Counted from the first letter of the stretch, positions 25,760 through 34,341 are shown. The stretch: DNA of 56,629 nt from Nocardioides albidus (GCF_006335005.1 NZ_VDMP01000024.1:264417-321045), one strand, 5' to 3'. Made by a program: numbers and translations. The notes: generated by a model from the sequence alone, not told the origin.

Positions 25760-26422
25760 CCCGATCCACCTGCGGGCGGCCAGGGTCATCAGCGCCCAGA
25801 CGGCCAGGACGATGAGGATCTCCTCGACGACGTACCACGGCCACGGTCCGAGCAGGTCGAGGATCGACCTGCCCGGCTTGCGCATCAGGTAGCCGTAGTT
25901 GGTGTCGGCGACGACGTTGAAGACGTACGTCGCCGCGGCCCAGACCAGCGTCGTGAGGACGACCGCCCGGTAGTCGCGCCAGCGCGGCACCAGGCGCAGT
26001 CCGACGACCAGGTAGACGGCCGCCCACACGATGAGCAGGTGCAGCGCCCAGAACGCGAAGTAGCGCGGGTGCGGCAGGTCCTCGTTCAGCGACGGCGTGA
26101 CGATCCCCTGGATCGTCAGGGTCAGTCCCCAGAAGAACGTGAGAGCGACCGGGAACGGCCGGTGGCTCCACAGCGCCCAGGTGGCCGCGACCCAGGCCAG
26201 GTCGCACAGGTGGAGCGGCAGGGTCACCCGGAGGTCGAAGTTCACCAGGAGGTCGACCACCTGGAGCGGCACGGTCGCGACGGGGACGAGCACGGCGCAG
26301 GTCCGGCTGAACCGGGTCGGTCGCCCCCGGGACGCATGTCGGCGCCCGAGCACGACCGCAGCCACCGCCCCGACGAGGAACACGGCCAGCGGCGCGAGGT
26401 GGGTGGGACCGTACTGGATCAC
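25688..26422 (-). CDS. TIGR02206/YwaF-type integral membrane protein
   Basis: The 244-residue protein has about six or seven membrane helices and the family motif PLHLCDLAWV in the third. Text such as FFWGLTLTIQGIVTPSL and NYGYLMRKPG is typical. Function is unknown. The start is uncertain: GTG 26422 leaves 17 bases to the divergent sixA start, while GTG 26437 would leave two. The C-terminus lies antisense to the end of fabI. Confidence 0.75.
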   Translation of the reverse strand: MIQYGPTHLAPLAVFLVGAVAAVVLGRRHASRGRPTRFSRTCAVLVPVATVPLQVVDLLVNFDLRVTLPLHLCDLAWVAATWALWSHRPFPVALTFFWGLTLTIQGIVTPSLNEDLPHPRYFAFWALHLLIVWAAVYLVVGLRLVPRWRDYRAVVLTTLVWAAATYVFNVVADTNYGYLMRKPGRSILDLLGPWPWYVVEEILIVLAVWALMTLAARRWIGSGAHRVEAAVDVDDLPGGGREQV

Positions 26423-26427
26423 AGGTC

Positions 26428-26433
26428 TACGAT
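26428..26433 (+). promoter_or_regulatory. -10 element upstream of sixA-like gene
   Basis: TACGAT ends six bases before the GTG start at 26440; almost no other non-coding DNA separates the two divergent genes. Confidence 0.45.
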
Positions 26434-26439
26434 GCACCG

Positions 26440-26949
26440 GTGGAGAAGCAGCGGCTGCTCGTCGTCGTCCGACACGCCAAGGCCGAGGCGTTCGCCCCCT
26501 CCGACGCCGATCGCGTGCTCACCGCCGGCGGCCGCGGAGACGGACAGGCGCTCGGCGCCTGGCTGGCGGCCGAGGGCATCGCGCCGGACGTCGCCTACGT
26601 GTCGTACGCCGCGCGCGCCCGCGAGACGTGGGAGGCCGTGTCCCGCGGAGCCGGCTGGGGCCTCGCGCCCCAGATCGACGGCAACCTCTACGCCACCGAC
26701 GAGGAGGGGGTGCTCGAGATCGTCCGCACCACTGCCGAGGACGCGTCGACCGTGGTCGTCGTCGGCCACAACCCGACGATGGCGATGCTGACCCAGCTCC
26801 TCGACGACGGCGACGGGGAGGCGACCGACTCCGTCGAGCTCGGCACGTTCCCGACCGGTGCGGCCGCCGTGTTCGAGGTCGACGCCACGTGGGAGGACCT
26901 CGCCCCGATGGGCTGCCGGCTGCGCGCCTTCCACGTCGGGCGGGCCTGA
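26440..26949 (+). CDS. SixA-type histidine phosphatase
   Basis: The 169-residue protein is a histidine phosphatase: LLVVVRHAKAEAF holds the phospho-accepting His (RHxK form used by SixA), and VVVVGHNPTMAML holds the second catalytic His. SixA removes phosphate from phosphohistidine proteins in E. coli; the substrate here is unknown. It stands alone between a divergent membrane protein and the convergent serB. Confidence 0.87.
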   Translation: MEKQRLLVVVRHAKAEAFAPSDADRVLTAGGRGDGQALGAWLAAEGIAPDVAYVSYAARARETWEAVSRGAGWGLAPQIDGNLYATDEEGVLEIVRTTAEDASTVVVVGHNPTMAMLTQLLDDGDGEATDSVELGTFPTGAAAVFEVDATWEDLAPMGCRLRAFHVGRA

Positions 26950-26966
26950 CCGAGCCGGCTCGGGGC

Positions 26967-28190
26967 TCAGGGCAGCGGGGGAGCGGGCGTCACGAACCCC
27001 GCCGCCGCGTCGGCCGCCTCGATCTCCTCGCGGGTGATGCCGAGCAGGTAGAGGATCGCGTCGAGGTAGGGCACGTTGAGCGCCGTGTCGGCCGCCTCGC
27101 GTACGACGGGCCGGGCGTTGTAGGCGATGCCGAGACCTGCCGCGGCGAGCATGTCGAGGTCGTTGGCGCCGTCGCCGATCGCGATCGTCGCGTCGATGGG
27201 CACGCCGAGGTCCGCGGCGAACTCCCGCAGCGCCGTCGCCTTGCCCGCGCGGTCGACGACCGGGCCGGCGAGCTCCCCGGTCAGCCGGCCGTCGACGATC
27301 TCGAGCGTGTTGGCTCGCGCCCGGTGGATGCCGAGGTCGGCGGCGAGGCGGTCGGTGATCTGGCTGAACCCGCCGGAGACGATCGCGAACCGGTAGCCCA
27401 GGCGGCGCAGGGTGCGGACCAATGTCCGGGCGCCCGGGTTGACGACGATCGCGCCGTACACATCGTCGATCGCGGAGGCGTCGAGCCCGGCCAGCAGCTT
27501 GACCCGGGCACGCAGCGACTGCTCGAAGTCGAGCTCCCCGCGCATCGCACGCTCGGTGATGTCGGCGACCTCGGCACCGAACCCGGCGTGCTCGGCGAGC
27601 ATCTCGATCACCTCGCCCTGGATGAGGGTCGAGTCGACGTCCATCACGATCAGGCGGACGCCGTGGCGCAGCAGGTTGGCCGGCTGGACGGCCACGTCGA
27701 TGCCCTGGGCGGCGGCGTCCACGGCGAGCAGCTGGCGCAGCCGGTCGGGCTGGGCGCCCGAGACGTCGAGCTCGAGGGCGGTGACGGGGTAGCGGGCCAT
27801 CCGCTCGATCCGGTCGATGTTGCCGCCGCAGTCGGCGATCCGGCCGGCGATGGCGGCCATGGCCGAGGCCTTGAGCGGTGCGCCGATGACCGTGACGTGG
27901 GCGCGGTCGCGGTGCCGGGAGCGGTTGTCGCCCGACCCCTTCTCGACCTCGACCGTCATGCCGAGGTCCTCGACCGCGGCATCGAGCCGTCGGCGCAGCC
28001 GCTTGCGATCGCGGGGCGCGGTGACGAGGACGCCGAGGACGAGCCGGCCCCGCATCAGGATCTGCTCGAGGTCCACCACGCTGACCCCGGACCCGGCGAG
28101 GCTGTCCAGCACCCGGGAGGTGACGCCGGGCCGGTCGGCGCCGGTGACGGTGATGAGGAGGGTGTCGTCCGCTGCGTCGTGAGGGCTCAT
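26967..28190 (-). CDS. serB: phosphoserine phosphatase SerB
   Basis: SerB makes serine from phosphoserine. The 407-residue protein has two N-terminal ACT-like regions (LLITVTGADRPGVTSRVL, and HVTVIGAPLKASAMAAIA) and a HAD phosphatase domain. The HAD nucleophile motif is Asp184-x-Asp186-Ser-Thr (MDVDSTLIQGEVI), with SGGFSQ and AIGDGANDLDML as motifs II and IV. This is the long actinobacterial type. It lies 13 bases downstream of a minus-strand gene and is probably co-transcribed with it. Confidence 0.93.
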   Translation of the reverse strand: MSPHDAADDTLLITVTGADRPGVTSRVLDSLAGSGVSVVDLEQILMRGRLVLGVLVTAPRDRKRLRRRLDAAVEDLGMTVEVEKGSGDNRSRHRDRAHVTVIGAPLKASAMAAIAGRIADCGGNIDRIERMARYPVTALELDVSGAQPDRLRQLLAVDAAAQGIDVAVQPANLLRHGVRLIVMDVDSTLIQGEVIEMLAEHAGFGAEVADITERAMRGELDFEQSLRARVKLLAGLDASAIDDVYGAIVVNPGARTLVRTLRRLGYRFAIVSGGFSQITDRLAADLGIHRARANTLEIVDGRLTGELAGPVVDRAGKATALREFAADLGVPIDATIAIGDGANDLDMLAAAGLGIAYNARPVVREAADTALNVPYLDAILYLLGITREEIEAADAAAGFVTPAPPLP

Positions 28191-28203
28191 GGCGGGTTGC
28201 AGG

Positions 28204-28941
28204 CTACCGGTGCGCGGACTCGTCGGGCTCCGGTGGCCAGCCGTCGGGCGAGCAGGCGGCGGTCAGGGCGTGCCGGGCGGCACGCTCCAGCGGGTCGAGC
28301 GCCGCCCGCCGGGCGAGGGCCTCTCCGGCCGAGAGCGCGCCGCCGTCGTCGCGCAGAGCGAGCTCGACGACCGCCTCGACATGGAGCGCCCGCCCGGCCA
28401 GGTCGACGCACCGTCGCGGCGTGCCCGGCGGAGCCGCCAGGGGTACGCCGGCCCGCAGGTCGAGCAGCTCGTCGGCGACCCGCGGCTGCCAGCGGGCGAC
28501 GTCGAGGTCCGCGAGAGCGTTCGCCGCGGTCAACAGGGTGCTGCGCAGCTGCCGGTCGGCCTCGCCCAGGTCGGGAGGCGGGCGGCGCTCCGCGGGCAGC
28601 ACCGTCCACTCCACGGCCCGGCCGACCTGGCGAGGCACGAGTCCGGTCCCGGCGAGGAGGGCGACCTCCCCGGCCTCGACCGCGGCGTGGGTCAGGTCCC
28701 GGGGCCCGCGCAGACCGGCCGGGTCGCCCGGCGCGGGGAAGGCGGCCGCGACCTGGTCGGCGCCGTGGTTGCGGGCGGCGGCGAGCTCGAGCAGCAGCGA
28801 CGAGGGCCCGTCCGGTCCGCCGACCACATGGGTCACGTCCTCGCCCTGGACGGCGTCCAGCACGTCGTCGGGCCCGACCCGCCCGCGCAGCCACGCCGTA
28901 CCCCACCACGCCAGCCGGGCGGATGCAGGGAGCGCGCTCAC
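28204..28941 (-). CDS. conserved-looking protein of unknown function
   Basis: The 245-residue product is alanine- and leucine-rich with no membrane segment or motif I can name. It begins SALPASARLAWWGTAWLRGRVGPDDVLDAVQGEDVTHVVGG and has a tryptophan-containing middle (GRAVEWTVLPAE). GTG 28941 was chosen because TACTCT (28949-28954, minus strand) precedes it by seven bases. The longer open frame upstream is antisense to the ABC ATPase. It is upstream of serB and divergent from the ATPase. Confidence 0.7.
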   Translation of the reverse strand: MSALPASARLAWWGTAWLRGRVGPDDVLDAVQGEDVTHVVGGPDGPSSLLLELAAARNHGADQVAAAFPAPGDPAGLRGPRDLTHAAVEAGEVALLAGTGLVPRQVGRAVEWTVLPAERRPPPDLGEADRQLRSTLLTAANALADLDVARWQPRVADELLDLRAGVPLAAPPGTPRRCVDLAGRALHVEAVVELALRDDGGALSAGEALARRAALDPLERAARHALTAACSPDGWPPEPDESAHR

Positions 28942-28948
28942 CCGCCGG

Positions 28949-28965
28949 AGAGTACTCGTTAAGGT
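28949..28965. promoter_or_regulatory. compact divergent promoter pair
   Basis: TACTCT on the minus strand (28949-28954) is seven bases from GTG 28941. TAAGGT on the plus strand (28960-28965) is seven bases from ATG 28973. The two -10 elements lie five bases apart, back to back. Confidence 0.5.
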
Positions 28966-28972
28966 GGCTCGC

Positions 28973-29770
28973 ATGTCCGCCGTGCTCGAGCTCGCCGAGG
29001 TGTCCGTGCGTCGTGGGCAGGCGAGCCTGCTCGACCGGGTCAGCTGGGTCGTCCGCGAGGGCGAGCGCTGGGTCCTGCTCGGTGCCAACGGCGCCGGCAA
29101 GACCACCCTGATGCAGATCGCGGGCGCGCAGCTGCACCCCACGTCCGGCGCGGTCGGGCTGCTGGGCGAGCTCCTCGGCACCGTCGACATCTTCGAGCTG
29201 CGGCCGCGGATCGGCGTCTCGAGCGCCGCGATCGCCGAGCAGATCCCGCGCGACGAGACGGTCCGCGACCTGGTGCTGACCGCGTCGTACGCCGTCCTGG
29301 GCCGCTGGCGCGAGAGCTACGACGGCGTCGACCACGAGCGCGCCGACGCGCTGCTGCGCGAGGTCGGTGTCGCGGGACTCGCCGACCGCACCTACGGCAC
29401 CCTCAGCGAGGGCGAGCGCAAGCGGGTCCAGATCGCCCGGGCGCTGATGACCGACCCGGAGCTGCTGCTGCTCGACGAGCCGGCGGCCGGCCTCGACCTC
29501 GGCGGGCGCGAGGACCTCGTCTCCACGCTCTCGGTCCTCGCCTACGACCCGCTGTCGCCCGCGACGGTCCTCGTGTCGCACCACGTCGAGGAGATCCCGC
29601 CGGGCTTCACGCACGTGCTCATGCTCCGCGACGGCCGCGTGGTCGTGCAGGGACCGCTCGAGGAGACGCTCACCGCGGAGGCCCTGTCGGCCACCTTCGG
29701 GATGCCGCTGGTCCTCGAGCACCACGACGGCCGGTACGCCGCGCGCCGCAAGCAACACCACCGCGGATAG
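28973..29770 (+). CDS. ABC-type ATPase without visible permease
   Basis: The 265-residue protein has one ABC domain: Walker A GANGAGKTTLMQ, signature TLSEGERKRVQIARAL and Walker B LLLLDEPAAGLDL, then SHHVEEIPPGFTHVLML. The LSEGE signature and VEEIPPGFTH text are typical of a soluble ModF/YlmA-like group that often lacks a nearby permease. Transport function is therefore not assured. Its promoter is TAAGGT at 28960. The next gene starts after nine bases with a -10 of its own. Confidence 0.85.
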   Translation: MSAVLELAEVSVRRGQASLLDRVSWVVREGERWVLLGANGAGKTTLMQIAGAQLHPTSGAVGLLGELLGTVDIFELRPRIGVSSAAIAEQIPRDETVRDLVLTASYAVLGRWRESYDGVDHERADALLREVGVAGLADRTYGTLSEGERKRVQIARALMTDPELLLLDEPAAGLDLGGREDLVSTLSVLAYDPLSPATVLVSHHVEEIPPGFTHVLMLRDGRVVVQGPLEETLTAEALSATFGMPLVLEHHDGRYAARRKQHHRG

Positions 29771-29773
29771 GGT
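29768..29773 (+). promoter_or_regulatory. -10 element upstream of nfeD
   Basis: TAGGGT begins on the stop codon of the ABC ATPase gene and ends six bases before the ATG at 29780. Confidence 0.45.
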
Positions 29774-29779
29774 CGTCGC

Positions 29780-30253
29780 ATGGACTGGCTCCGCGACCAC
29801 CTGTGGGAGGCCTGGCTCGCCGCCGCGATCGTGCTCGCCCTGGCCGAGCTGGTCAGCCTCGACCTGTTCCTGCTCATGCTGGCCGGCGGCGCGGTGGCCG
29901 GCGTGCTGACCGCGCTGGTCACCGACAACGTCGTGGCGCAGGTACTCGTCGCGTCCGCGACCGCCGTCCTCCTGCTCGGCGCCGTCCGTCCGCCGCTCGT
30001 ACGCCGGCTCCACGGCGGTCCCGACCTCGTGCTGGGTCCGGCCGGCCTCGTCGGTCGTCGCGGGATCGTCACCGAGACCGTCGCCGAGCACCGGCCCGGC
30101 CGGGTGAAGATCGGCGGCGAGTCCTGGCTGGCCGTCGCCGAGCCGCCGACGACCGAGCTCGCGGTGGGTGCGACGGTGGAGGTCGTCTCCATCGCGGGCG
30201 CCACGGCCCACGTCCGCCCCGCCTCCGAACCCCCTCTCGAGGAACTCCGATGA
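29780..30253 (+). CDS. NfeD family membrane protein
   Basis: The 157-residue protein has two or three N-terminal membrane helices (AWLAAAIVLALAELV, LFLLMLAGGAVAGVLTALV, VAQVLVASATAVLLLGAV) and a C-terminal OB-fold domain (GLVGRRGIVTETVAEHRPGRVKIGGESWLA). This is the short NfeD form that partners SPFH proteins in membrane microdomains. The SPFH gene begins within its stop codon, which supports the pairing. Confidence 0.88.
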   Translation: MDWLRDHLWEAWLAAAIVLALAELVSLDLFLLMLAGGAVAGVLTALVTDNVVAQVLVASATAVLLLGAVRPPLVRRLHGGPDLVLGPAGLVGRRGIVTETVAEHRPGRVKIGGESWLAVAEPPTTELAVGATVEVVSIAGATAHVRPASEPPLEELR

Positions 30254-31323
30254 TCCTGCTCGTCCTGCTCGCGCTCGTCCTGCTGTTCGTGATCACGATC
30301 GTCGCGAAGTCGATCCGGGTGATCCCGCAGGCCTACACCGGCATCGTCGAGCGGTTCGGGAAGTACAAGGAGACGCTGCCGGCCGGGTTGAACTTCGTCG
30401 TGCCGTTCATCGACAAGGTCCACTACGTCATCGACCTGCGGGAGCAGGTCGTCAGCTTCCCGCCCCAGGCCGCCATCACCGAGGACAACCTGACGGTCGA
30501 CATCGACACGGTCATCTACTTCCAGGTCACCGACCCGATCGCGGCGACGTACGAGATCTCCAACTACATCCAGGCGATCGAGCAGCTCACCATGACCACC
30601 CTGCGCAACGTCGTGGGCGGCATGGACCTCGAGCAGACGCTGACCAGCCGCGAGTCGATCAACAGCGGGCTGTCCGCCGTGCTCGACGAGACCACCGGCC
30701 GGTGGGGCATCAAGGTCAAGCGGGTCGAGATCAAGGGCATCGAGCCGCCGCCGTCGATCAAGGACGCGATGGAGAAGCAGATGCGCGCGGAGCGGGACAA
30801 GCGCGCCTTCATCCTCACGGCCGAGGGCCAGCGGCAGTCTGCGATCCTCACCGCGGAGGGCAACAAGCAGTCCGCGATCCTCAACGCGGAGGGCGAGCGC
30901 GAGTCGCAGATCCTGCGTGCCCAGGCCGACCGCGAGGCGCAGATCCTGCGGGCCCAGGGTGAGGGCCAGGCGATCCAGACGGTCTTCCAGGCGATCCACG
31001 ACGGACGGCCCGACCAGTCGCTGCTCGCCTACCAGTACCTCCAGATGATGCCGAAGATCGCCGAGGGCGACGCCAACAAAGTGTGGGTGATCCCCTCGGA
31101 GATCACCAAGGCGCTCGAGGGCCTCGGCTCCTCGATCCACGAGGTGGCGGGCATCCCGAGGACCACCTCCGGCCCGGCCAAGCGGGTCGACATGGGCCCG
31201 AGCGAGCCGGCGGTCACCGACACCGGCACCAGCGCCGCGGTCCAGCAGGCCATCGCCGAGGCCGAGAGCGCGGCCCGTCCGGGCCAGCCCCCGACGGGTC
31301 CGGGCCAGCCCCCGGCGGAGTGA
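30250..31323 (+). CDS. SPFH/band 7 (stomatin-like) protein
   Basis: The 357-residue protein has an N-terminal hydrophobic anchor (ILLVLLALVLLFVITIVA), a band 7 domain with RFGKYKETLPAGLNFVVPFIDKV, and a long helix. That helix contains near-repeats AEGQRQSAIL, AEGNKQSAIL, AEGERESQIL, AQADREAQIL. The tail ends in two copies of PGQPP. Such proteins form large membrane rings or microdomains. It overlaps nfeD upstream and the TSUP gene downstream, so three genes form one unit. Confidence 0.92.
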   Translation: MILLVLLALVLLFVITIVAKSIRVIPQAYTGIVERFGKYKETLPAGLNFVVPFIDKVHYVIDLREQVVSFPPQAAITEDNLTVDIDTVIYFQVTDPIAATYEISNYIQAIEQLTMTTLRNVVGGMDLEQTLTSRESINSGLSAVLDETTGRWGIKVKRVEIKGIEPPPSIKDAMEKQMRAERDKRAFILTAEGQRQSAILTAEGNKQSAILNAEGERESQILRAQADREAQILRAQGEGQAIQTVFQAIHDGRPDQSLLAYQYLQMMPKIAEGDANKVWVIPSEITKALEGLGSSIHEVAGIPRTTSGPAKRVDMGPSEPAVTDTGTSAAVQQAIAEAESAARPGQPPTGPGQPPAE

Positions 31324-32105
31324 GCCCGCTCGAGGCCGTCGCCGTCCTGCTCGCCGGCGTCGGCGCCGGCACCATCAACGCGGTGGTCGGCTCCGGGACG
31401 CTGATCACCTTCCCCACGCTGCTCGCCTTCGGCGTCCCGCCGGTCACCGCGAACATGTCCAACAGCCTCGGCCTGGTGCCGGGGTCGGTCGCGGGGGCCT
31501 ACGGCTACCGCCGGGAGCTGGAGGGTCAGCGCGAGCGGACGCTGCGACTGCTGGCGTTCTCCACCGCGGGCGGGGTGCTGGGCGCCGTGCTGCTCCTGGT
31601 CCTGCCGCCCGGCGCGTTCGAGACGATCGTCCCCGTCCTGATCCTGCTGGGCGTGACGCTCGTCGTGCTCCAGCCGCGGATCTCCCGGGCCGTCGCGGCC
31701 CGGGCGGAGCGCCGCGCGGCCACGGTCGAGCAGTCCTGGTGGGTCCCCCTGGCGATCTGCGCCACCGGCGTGTACGGCGGCTACTTCGGAGCCGCCCAGG
31801 GCGTGTTGCTCATGGGGGTTCTCGGGATCGGGATCGCCGACACCCTCCAGCGACTCAACGGCGTCAAGAACGTGCTCGCCGCGGTCGTCAACGCCGTGGC
31901 GGGGCTCGTGTTCGTGCTCGCCGCTCAACTGGGCCTGCTCGGCTCCGGTGTGCGGGTCGACTGGCTGATCGTGCTGCTGATCGGCGTCGGCTCGGTCTGC
32001 GGCGGGCTGCTCGGGGCCACGGTCGGCCGCCGACTCCCGCCGCTGGCCCTGCGCACGGCGATCGTGGTGGTCGGCCTGACGGCCGTCGTCGTCCTGGTCA
32101 GCTGA
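31320..32105 (+). CDS. TSUP (TauE/SafE) family permease
   Basis: The 261-residue protein has about eight membrane helices and the duplicated TSUP pattern: GAGTINAVVGSGTLITFPTLLAFG near the start and GVYGGYFGAAQGVLLM in the middle. Members export or import sulfonates, sulfite or other anions; substrate unknown. GTG 31320 overlaps the SPFH stop. Co-location with NfeD/SPFH probably reflects one transcript rather than a known complex. Confidence 0.88.
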   Translation: MSPLEAVAVLLAGVGAGTINAVVGSGTLITFPTLLAFGVPPVTANMSNSLGLVPGSVAGAYGYRRELEGQRERTLRLLAFSTAGGVLGAVLLLVLPPGAFETIVPVLILLGVTLVVLQPRISRAVAARAERRAATVEQSWWVPLAICATGVYGGYFGAAQGVLLMGVLGIGIADTLQRLNGVKNVLAAVVNAVAGLVFVLAAQLGLLGSGVRVDWLIVLLIGVGSVCGGLLGATVGRRLPPLALRTAIVVVGLTAVVVLVS

Positions 32106-32111
32106 GCGCCG

Positions 32112-32498
32112 TCACCGATCCGTCGCGCGGCCCCGGCCCCAGGCCAGCAGTCCGGAGCCGACCGCACCGGCCGCGGCGCCGATGAGCATCCCGCTCGCGA
32201 GCTTGCTGACGTTGCGCCGACCCAGCTCGATGACGCCGTTGGCCAGGTCGGCGCCGTCGACGGCCACGCCGACCAGCACGAGCCGACGCCGGAGCGCCCC
32301 GCGCGAGGCCATCGTCACCGCGCCCAGGGCGATCTCGCGCGCGCCGAACATCCGGCCCATGTAGGCCAGCTGCGGGTTGGCAGCCGGATCGAGCCCGAAC
32401 ACCCGCGCGGTGCTCGCGGGAGCGGCGAGCGCGCCGGCGCCGATGACGATGCGGCCGAGGGAGAGTCCGGTCACGGGGTCCAGGCTGAGAGCAGGCAT
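32112..32498 (-). CDS. small membrane protein (DUF4267-like)
   Basis: The 128-residue protein has hydrophobic segments at its start, middle and end, and the text VFGLDPAANPQLAYMGRMFGAREIALG, which resembles DUF4267 proteins. Function unknown. TAGTCT (32505-32510, minus strand) stands six bases before the ATG. Confidence 0.65.
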   Translation of the reverse strand: MPALSLDPVTGLSLGRIVIGAGALAAPASTARVFGLDPAANPQLAYMGRMFGAREIALGAVTMASRGALRRRLVLVGVAVDGADLANGVIELGRRNVSKLASGMLIGAAAGAVGSGLLAWGRGRATDR

Positions 32499-32520
32499 GG
32501 GGAGAGACTAGGCGGAACCT

Positions 32521-33495
32521 CTAGGGCGTGGATGCGATCTCGCGTCGCACGTACGCCGTCAGCCAGCGCTCGATCTCGCCGTAGGCGCGCGCCCGCGGCT
32601 CGCTGCGCGAGAGCACGACGTCGTGGACGGCACCCGGGACGGCCGCGTAGGTGACGTGCCGCCCGACGGCCACCGACCATCGGCGGATCTGGTCGACGTC
32701 GAGCACGATGTCGGTGGAGAAGACCTCCTCGTCCATCCCGCGGGGGTGGCCGCTGCGGTCGGAGGAGAGCACGAGGACGGGCGCCGGCACGTCGAGCCCG
32801 GCCTGGAGCCGCGCGTGGCCCTGGCGGACCGCGCGCAGCCAGCCGAGGCGGACCGGGAAGGAGTCGACCGGCTTCCAGGTGAGGTCGAAGTCCCACTCGC
32901 CCTCGTGGTCGCGGTGGAGGCTGCGGGCGTAGTAGCCGCTGACGTCGCGGCGCAGCTCGCCCAGGGGACGGCGGCGACCGGCCTGGTCGATCAGCCGGTT
33001 GGCGACGGGGGAGCGCATCCAGGCCTTGCCCTGCAGGTCGAGCCACGGCGAGTTGAGGAGCAGTCCGGCCAGCTCGGCCGGCTGCCGCTCGTGCGCCCAC
33101 AAGGCGACGATCAGGCCCCCCGTGGAGTGACCGGACAGGACCACCCGCCGGTGACCGTCGCGGACGGTGATCCGCTCCCAGGCCGCGTCGAGCTCGTCGA
33201 AGTAGTCGCTCAGGTCGGCCACATAGGTCGCCGACTGGTGCTCACGCAGCGAGCGGCCGTACTTGCGCAGGTCGAGGGCGTACATGGCGTGTCCGCGCTC
33301 GAGCCACCACTCGCCGTACTCGGTGTGGAAGAAGTAGTCGGAGAACCCGTGCACGTGCAGGGTCGCCGCTCCGGTCGGCTCCGGCGCCGCGCGCTGGACC
33401 AGCGTCGCGACGACCTCGCCCTCGAAGTCGTCCTCGAGGCGAAGGGTCTCCGCGATCCACGGCTCGCCCAGGATGTCGGTCGTCGCGTCGGTCAC
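32521..33495 (-). CDS. alpha/beta hydrolase
   Basis: The 324-residue protein has the nucleophile elbow SGHSTGGLI with Ser, a lid-region after it, the acid in VLSSDRSGHPRG or nearby, and a late His in PGAVHDVVLSRSEP. The N-terminal ATLHVHGFSDYFFHTEYGEWW resembles serine aminopeptidase S33 or monoglyceride lipase-like enzymes. Substrate unknown. The GTG start has TAGACT six bases upstream. Confidence 0.82.
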   Translation of the reverse strand: MTDATTDILGEPWIAETLRLEDDFEGEVVATLVQRAAPEPTGAATLHVHGFSDYFFHTEYGEWWLERGHAMYALDLRKYGRSLREHQSATYVADLSDYFDELDAAWERITVRDGHRRVVLSGHSTGGLIVALWAHERQPAELAGLLLNSPWLDLQGKAWMRSPVANRLIDQAGRRRPLGELRRDVSGYYARSLHRDHEGEWDFDLTWKPVDSFPVRLGWLRAVRQGHARLQAGLDVPAPVLVLSSDRSGHPRGMDEEVFSTDIVLDVDQIRRWSVAVGRHVTYAAVPGAVHDVVLSRSEPRARAYGEIERWLTAYVRREIASTP

Positions 33496-33501
33496 GGCGA
33501 A

Positions 33502-33543
33502 AGTCTAGGTTCCCGCAGGACGGGCGCGAGCGAGCCCTACGCT
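33502..33543. promoter_or_regulatory. divergent leaderless promoters
   Basis: TAGACT on the minus strand (33502-33507) is six bases from GTG 33495. TACGCT on the plus strand (33538-33543) is six bases from ATG 33550. The 30 bases between them are free for a regulator. Confidence 0.5.
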
Positions 33544-33549
33544 GTGGCG

Positions 33550-34263
33550 ATGGACGACGCCGCTGCCTGGGCCCGGATCCGTGAGCGGCTCCTCGCCCGC
33601 GGTCGGATGCCGGCCCTCCCCGCCGGGTGGCGGCACCAGTCGGCGATGCTGTCGGCCCAGGGCTATGCGTACGGCGGCGACTTCATCGTCGCCGACCTGC
33701 AGGAGTCCGAGGGGCTGCTGCGCACCGTGCTGGTGGACGTGTGCGGCAGCGGCGAGTCGGCGGTGCCGGCCGCCCTGCAGTTCGCGGGGGCGCTGGAGAG
33801 CCTGATCTCGGTGGTGCCGGGCGACGAGTTGCTGTTCGACGCCAACACCTACCTGCTGCGCCAGCCCTCCGACGAGAGCATGGCGACCGCCGTGCAGCTC
33901 GATCTGGAGCTGGCGACCGGGCGCTACCTCATCCGCAGCGCCGGCCACCCACCCGCACTGGTGTGGTCGGCCGCGGACAGGACCTGGCAGGTCGACAGCG
34001 CCCGAGGCACCGCGCTCGGGGTCAGCGAGACGCCGGAGCTCGAGGAGACGACCGGCGTGCTGGGGCACGGCGACGCGCTGATGTTCTACACCGACGGCGT
34101 CGTCGAGTCGCGCTGTGAGGACATCGACATCGGCATCGCCTGGCTGCAGGAGACCGGCCGGGCGTCGTACCTGACCGGCTGGGAGGGCGCGGCGAAGCGG
34201 ATCATCGACCGGGTCGACCGCGGCGACGACGACCGTGCGGTGCTGATCCTGGCCCGCTGCTGA
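33550..34263 (+). CDS. PP2C/SpoIIE-type phosphatase domain protein
   Basis: The 237-residue protein is a stand-alone SpoIIE-like phosphatase domain. Metal-site text includes GGDFIVADL, VDVCGSGESAVP, the central RSAGHPPALV and GDALMFYTDGVVESR, then DDDRAVLILAR at the end. Such enzymes act on anti-sigma factor antagonists in actinobacteria. No GAF, PAS or kinase domain is attached, and no anti-sigma gene is next to it. Confidence 0.85.
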   Translation: MDDAAAWARIRERLLARGRMPALPAGWRHQSAMLSAQGYAYGGDFIVADLQESEGLLRTVLVDVCGSGESAVPAALQFAGALESLISVVPGDELLFDANTYLLRQPSDESMATAVQLDLELATGRYLIRSAGHPPALVWSAADRTWQVDSARGTALGVSETPELEETTGVLGHGDALMFYTDGVVESRCEDIDIGIAWLQETGRASYLTGWEGAAKRIIDRVDRGDDDRAVLILARC

Positions 34264-34292
34264 GCGCCGCCACGCGGGGAATATGGTTGACA

Positions 34293-34316
34293 TGTCACCG
34301 GTTACTCTCGGTGACA
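34293..34316. promoter_or_regulatory. perfect inverted repeat in the LLM/FMN-reductase promoter
   Basis: TGTCACCG-N8-CGGTGACA is a perfect 8-bp inverted repeat directly after a consensus -35 TTGACA (34287-34292). A bound repressor would cover the promoter. The position, 26 bases before the ATG, and symmetry fit a MarR- or TetR-like operator; no regulator gene is adjacent. Confidence 0.6.
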
Positions 34317-34341
34317 GCACGCAGACCCCCAGGAGCGGACC

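Noticed and set aside
26097..29111. A 1004-codon open frame on the plus strand
   Set aside because: It is antisense to serB and the unknown gene at 28204 and shows the low-complexity Arg/Gly/Pro text of GC-rich shadow frames.
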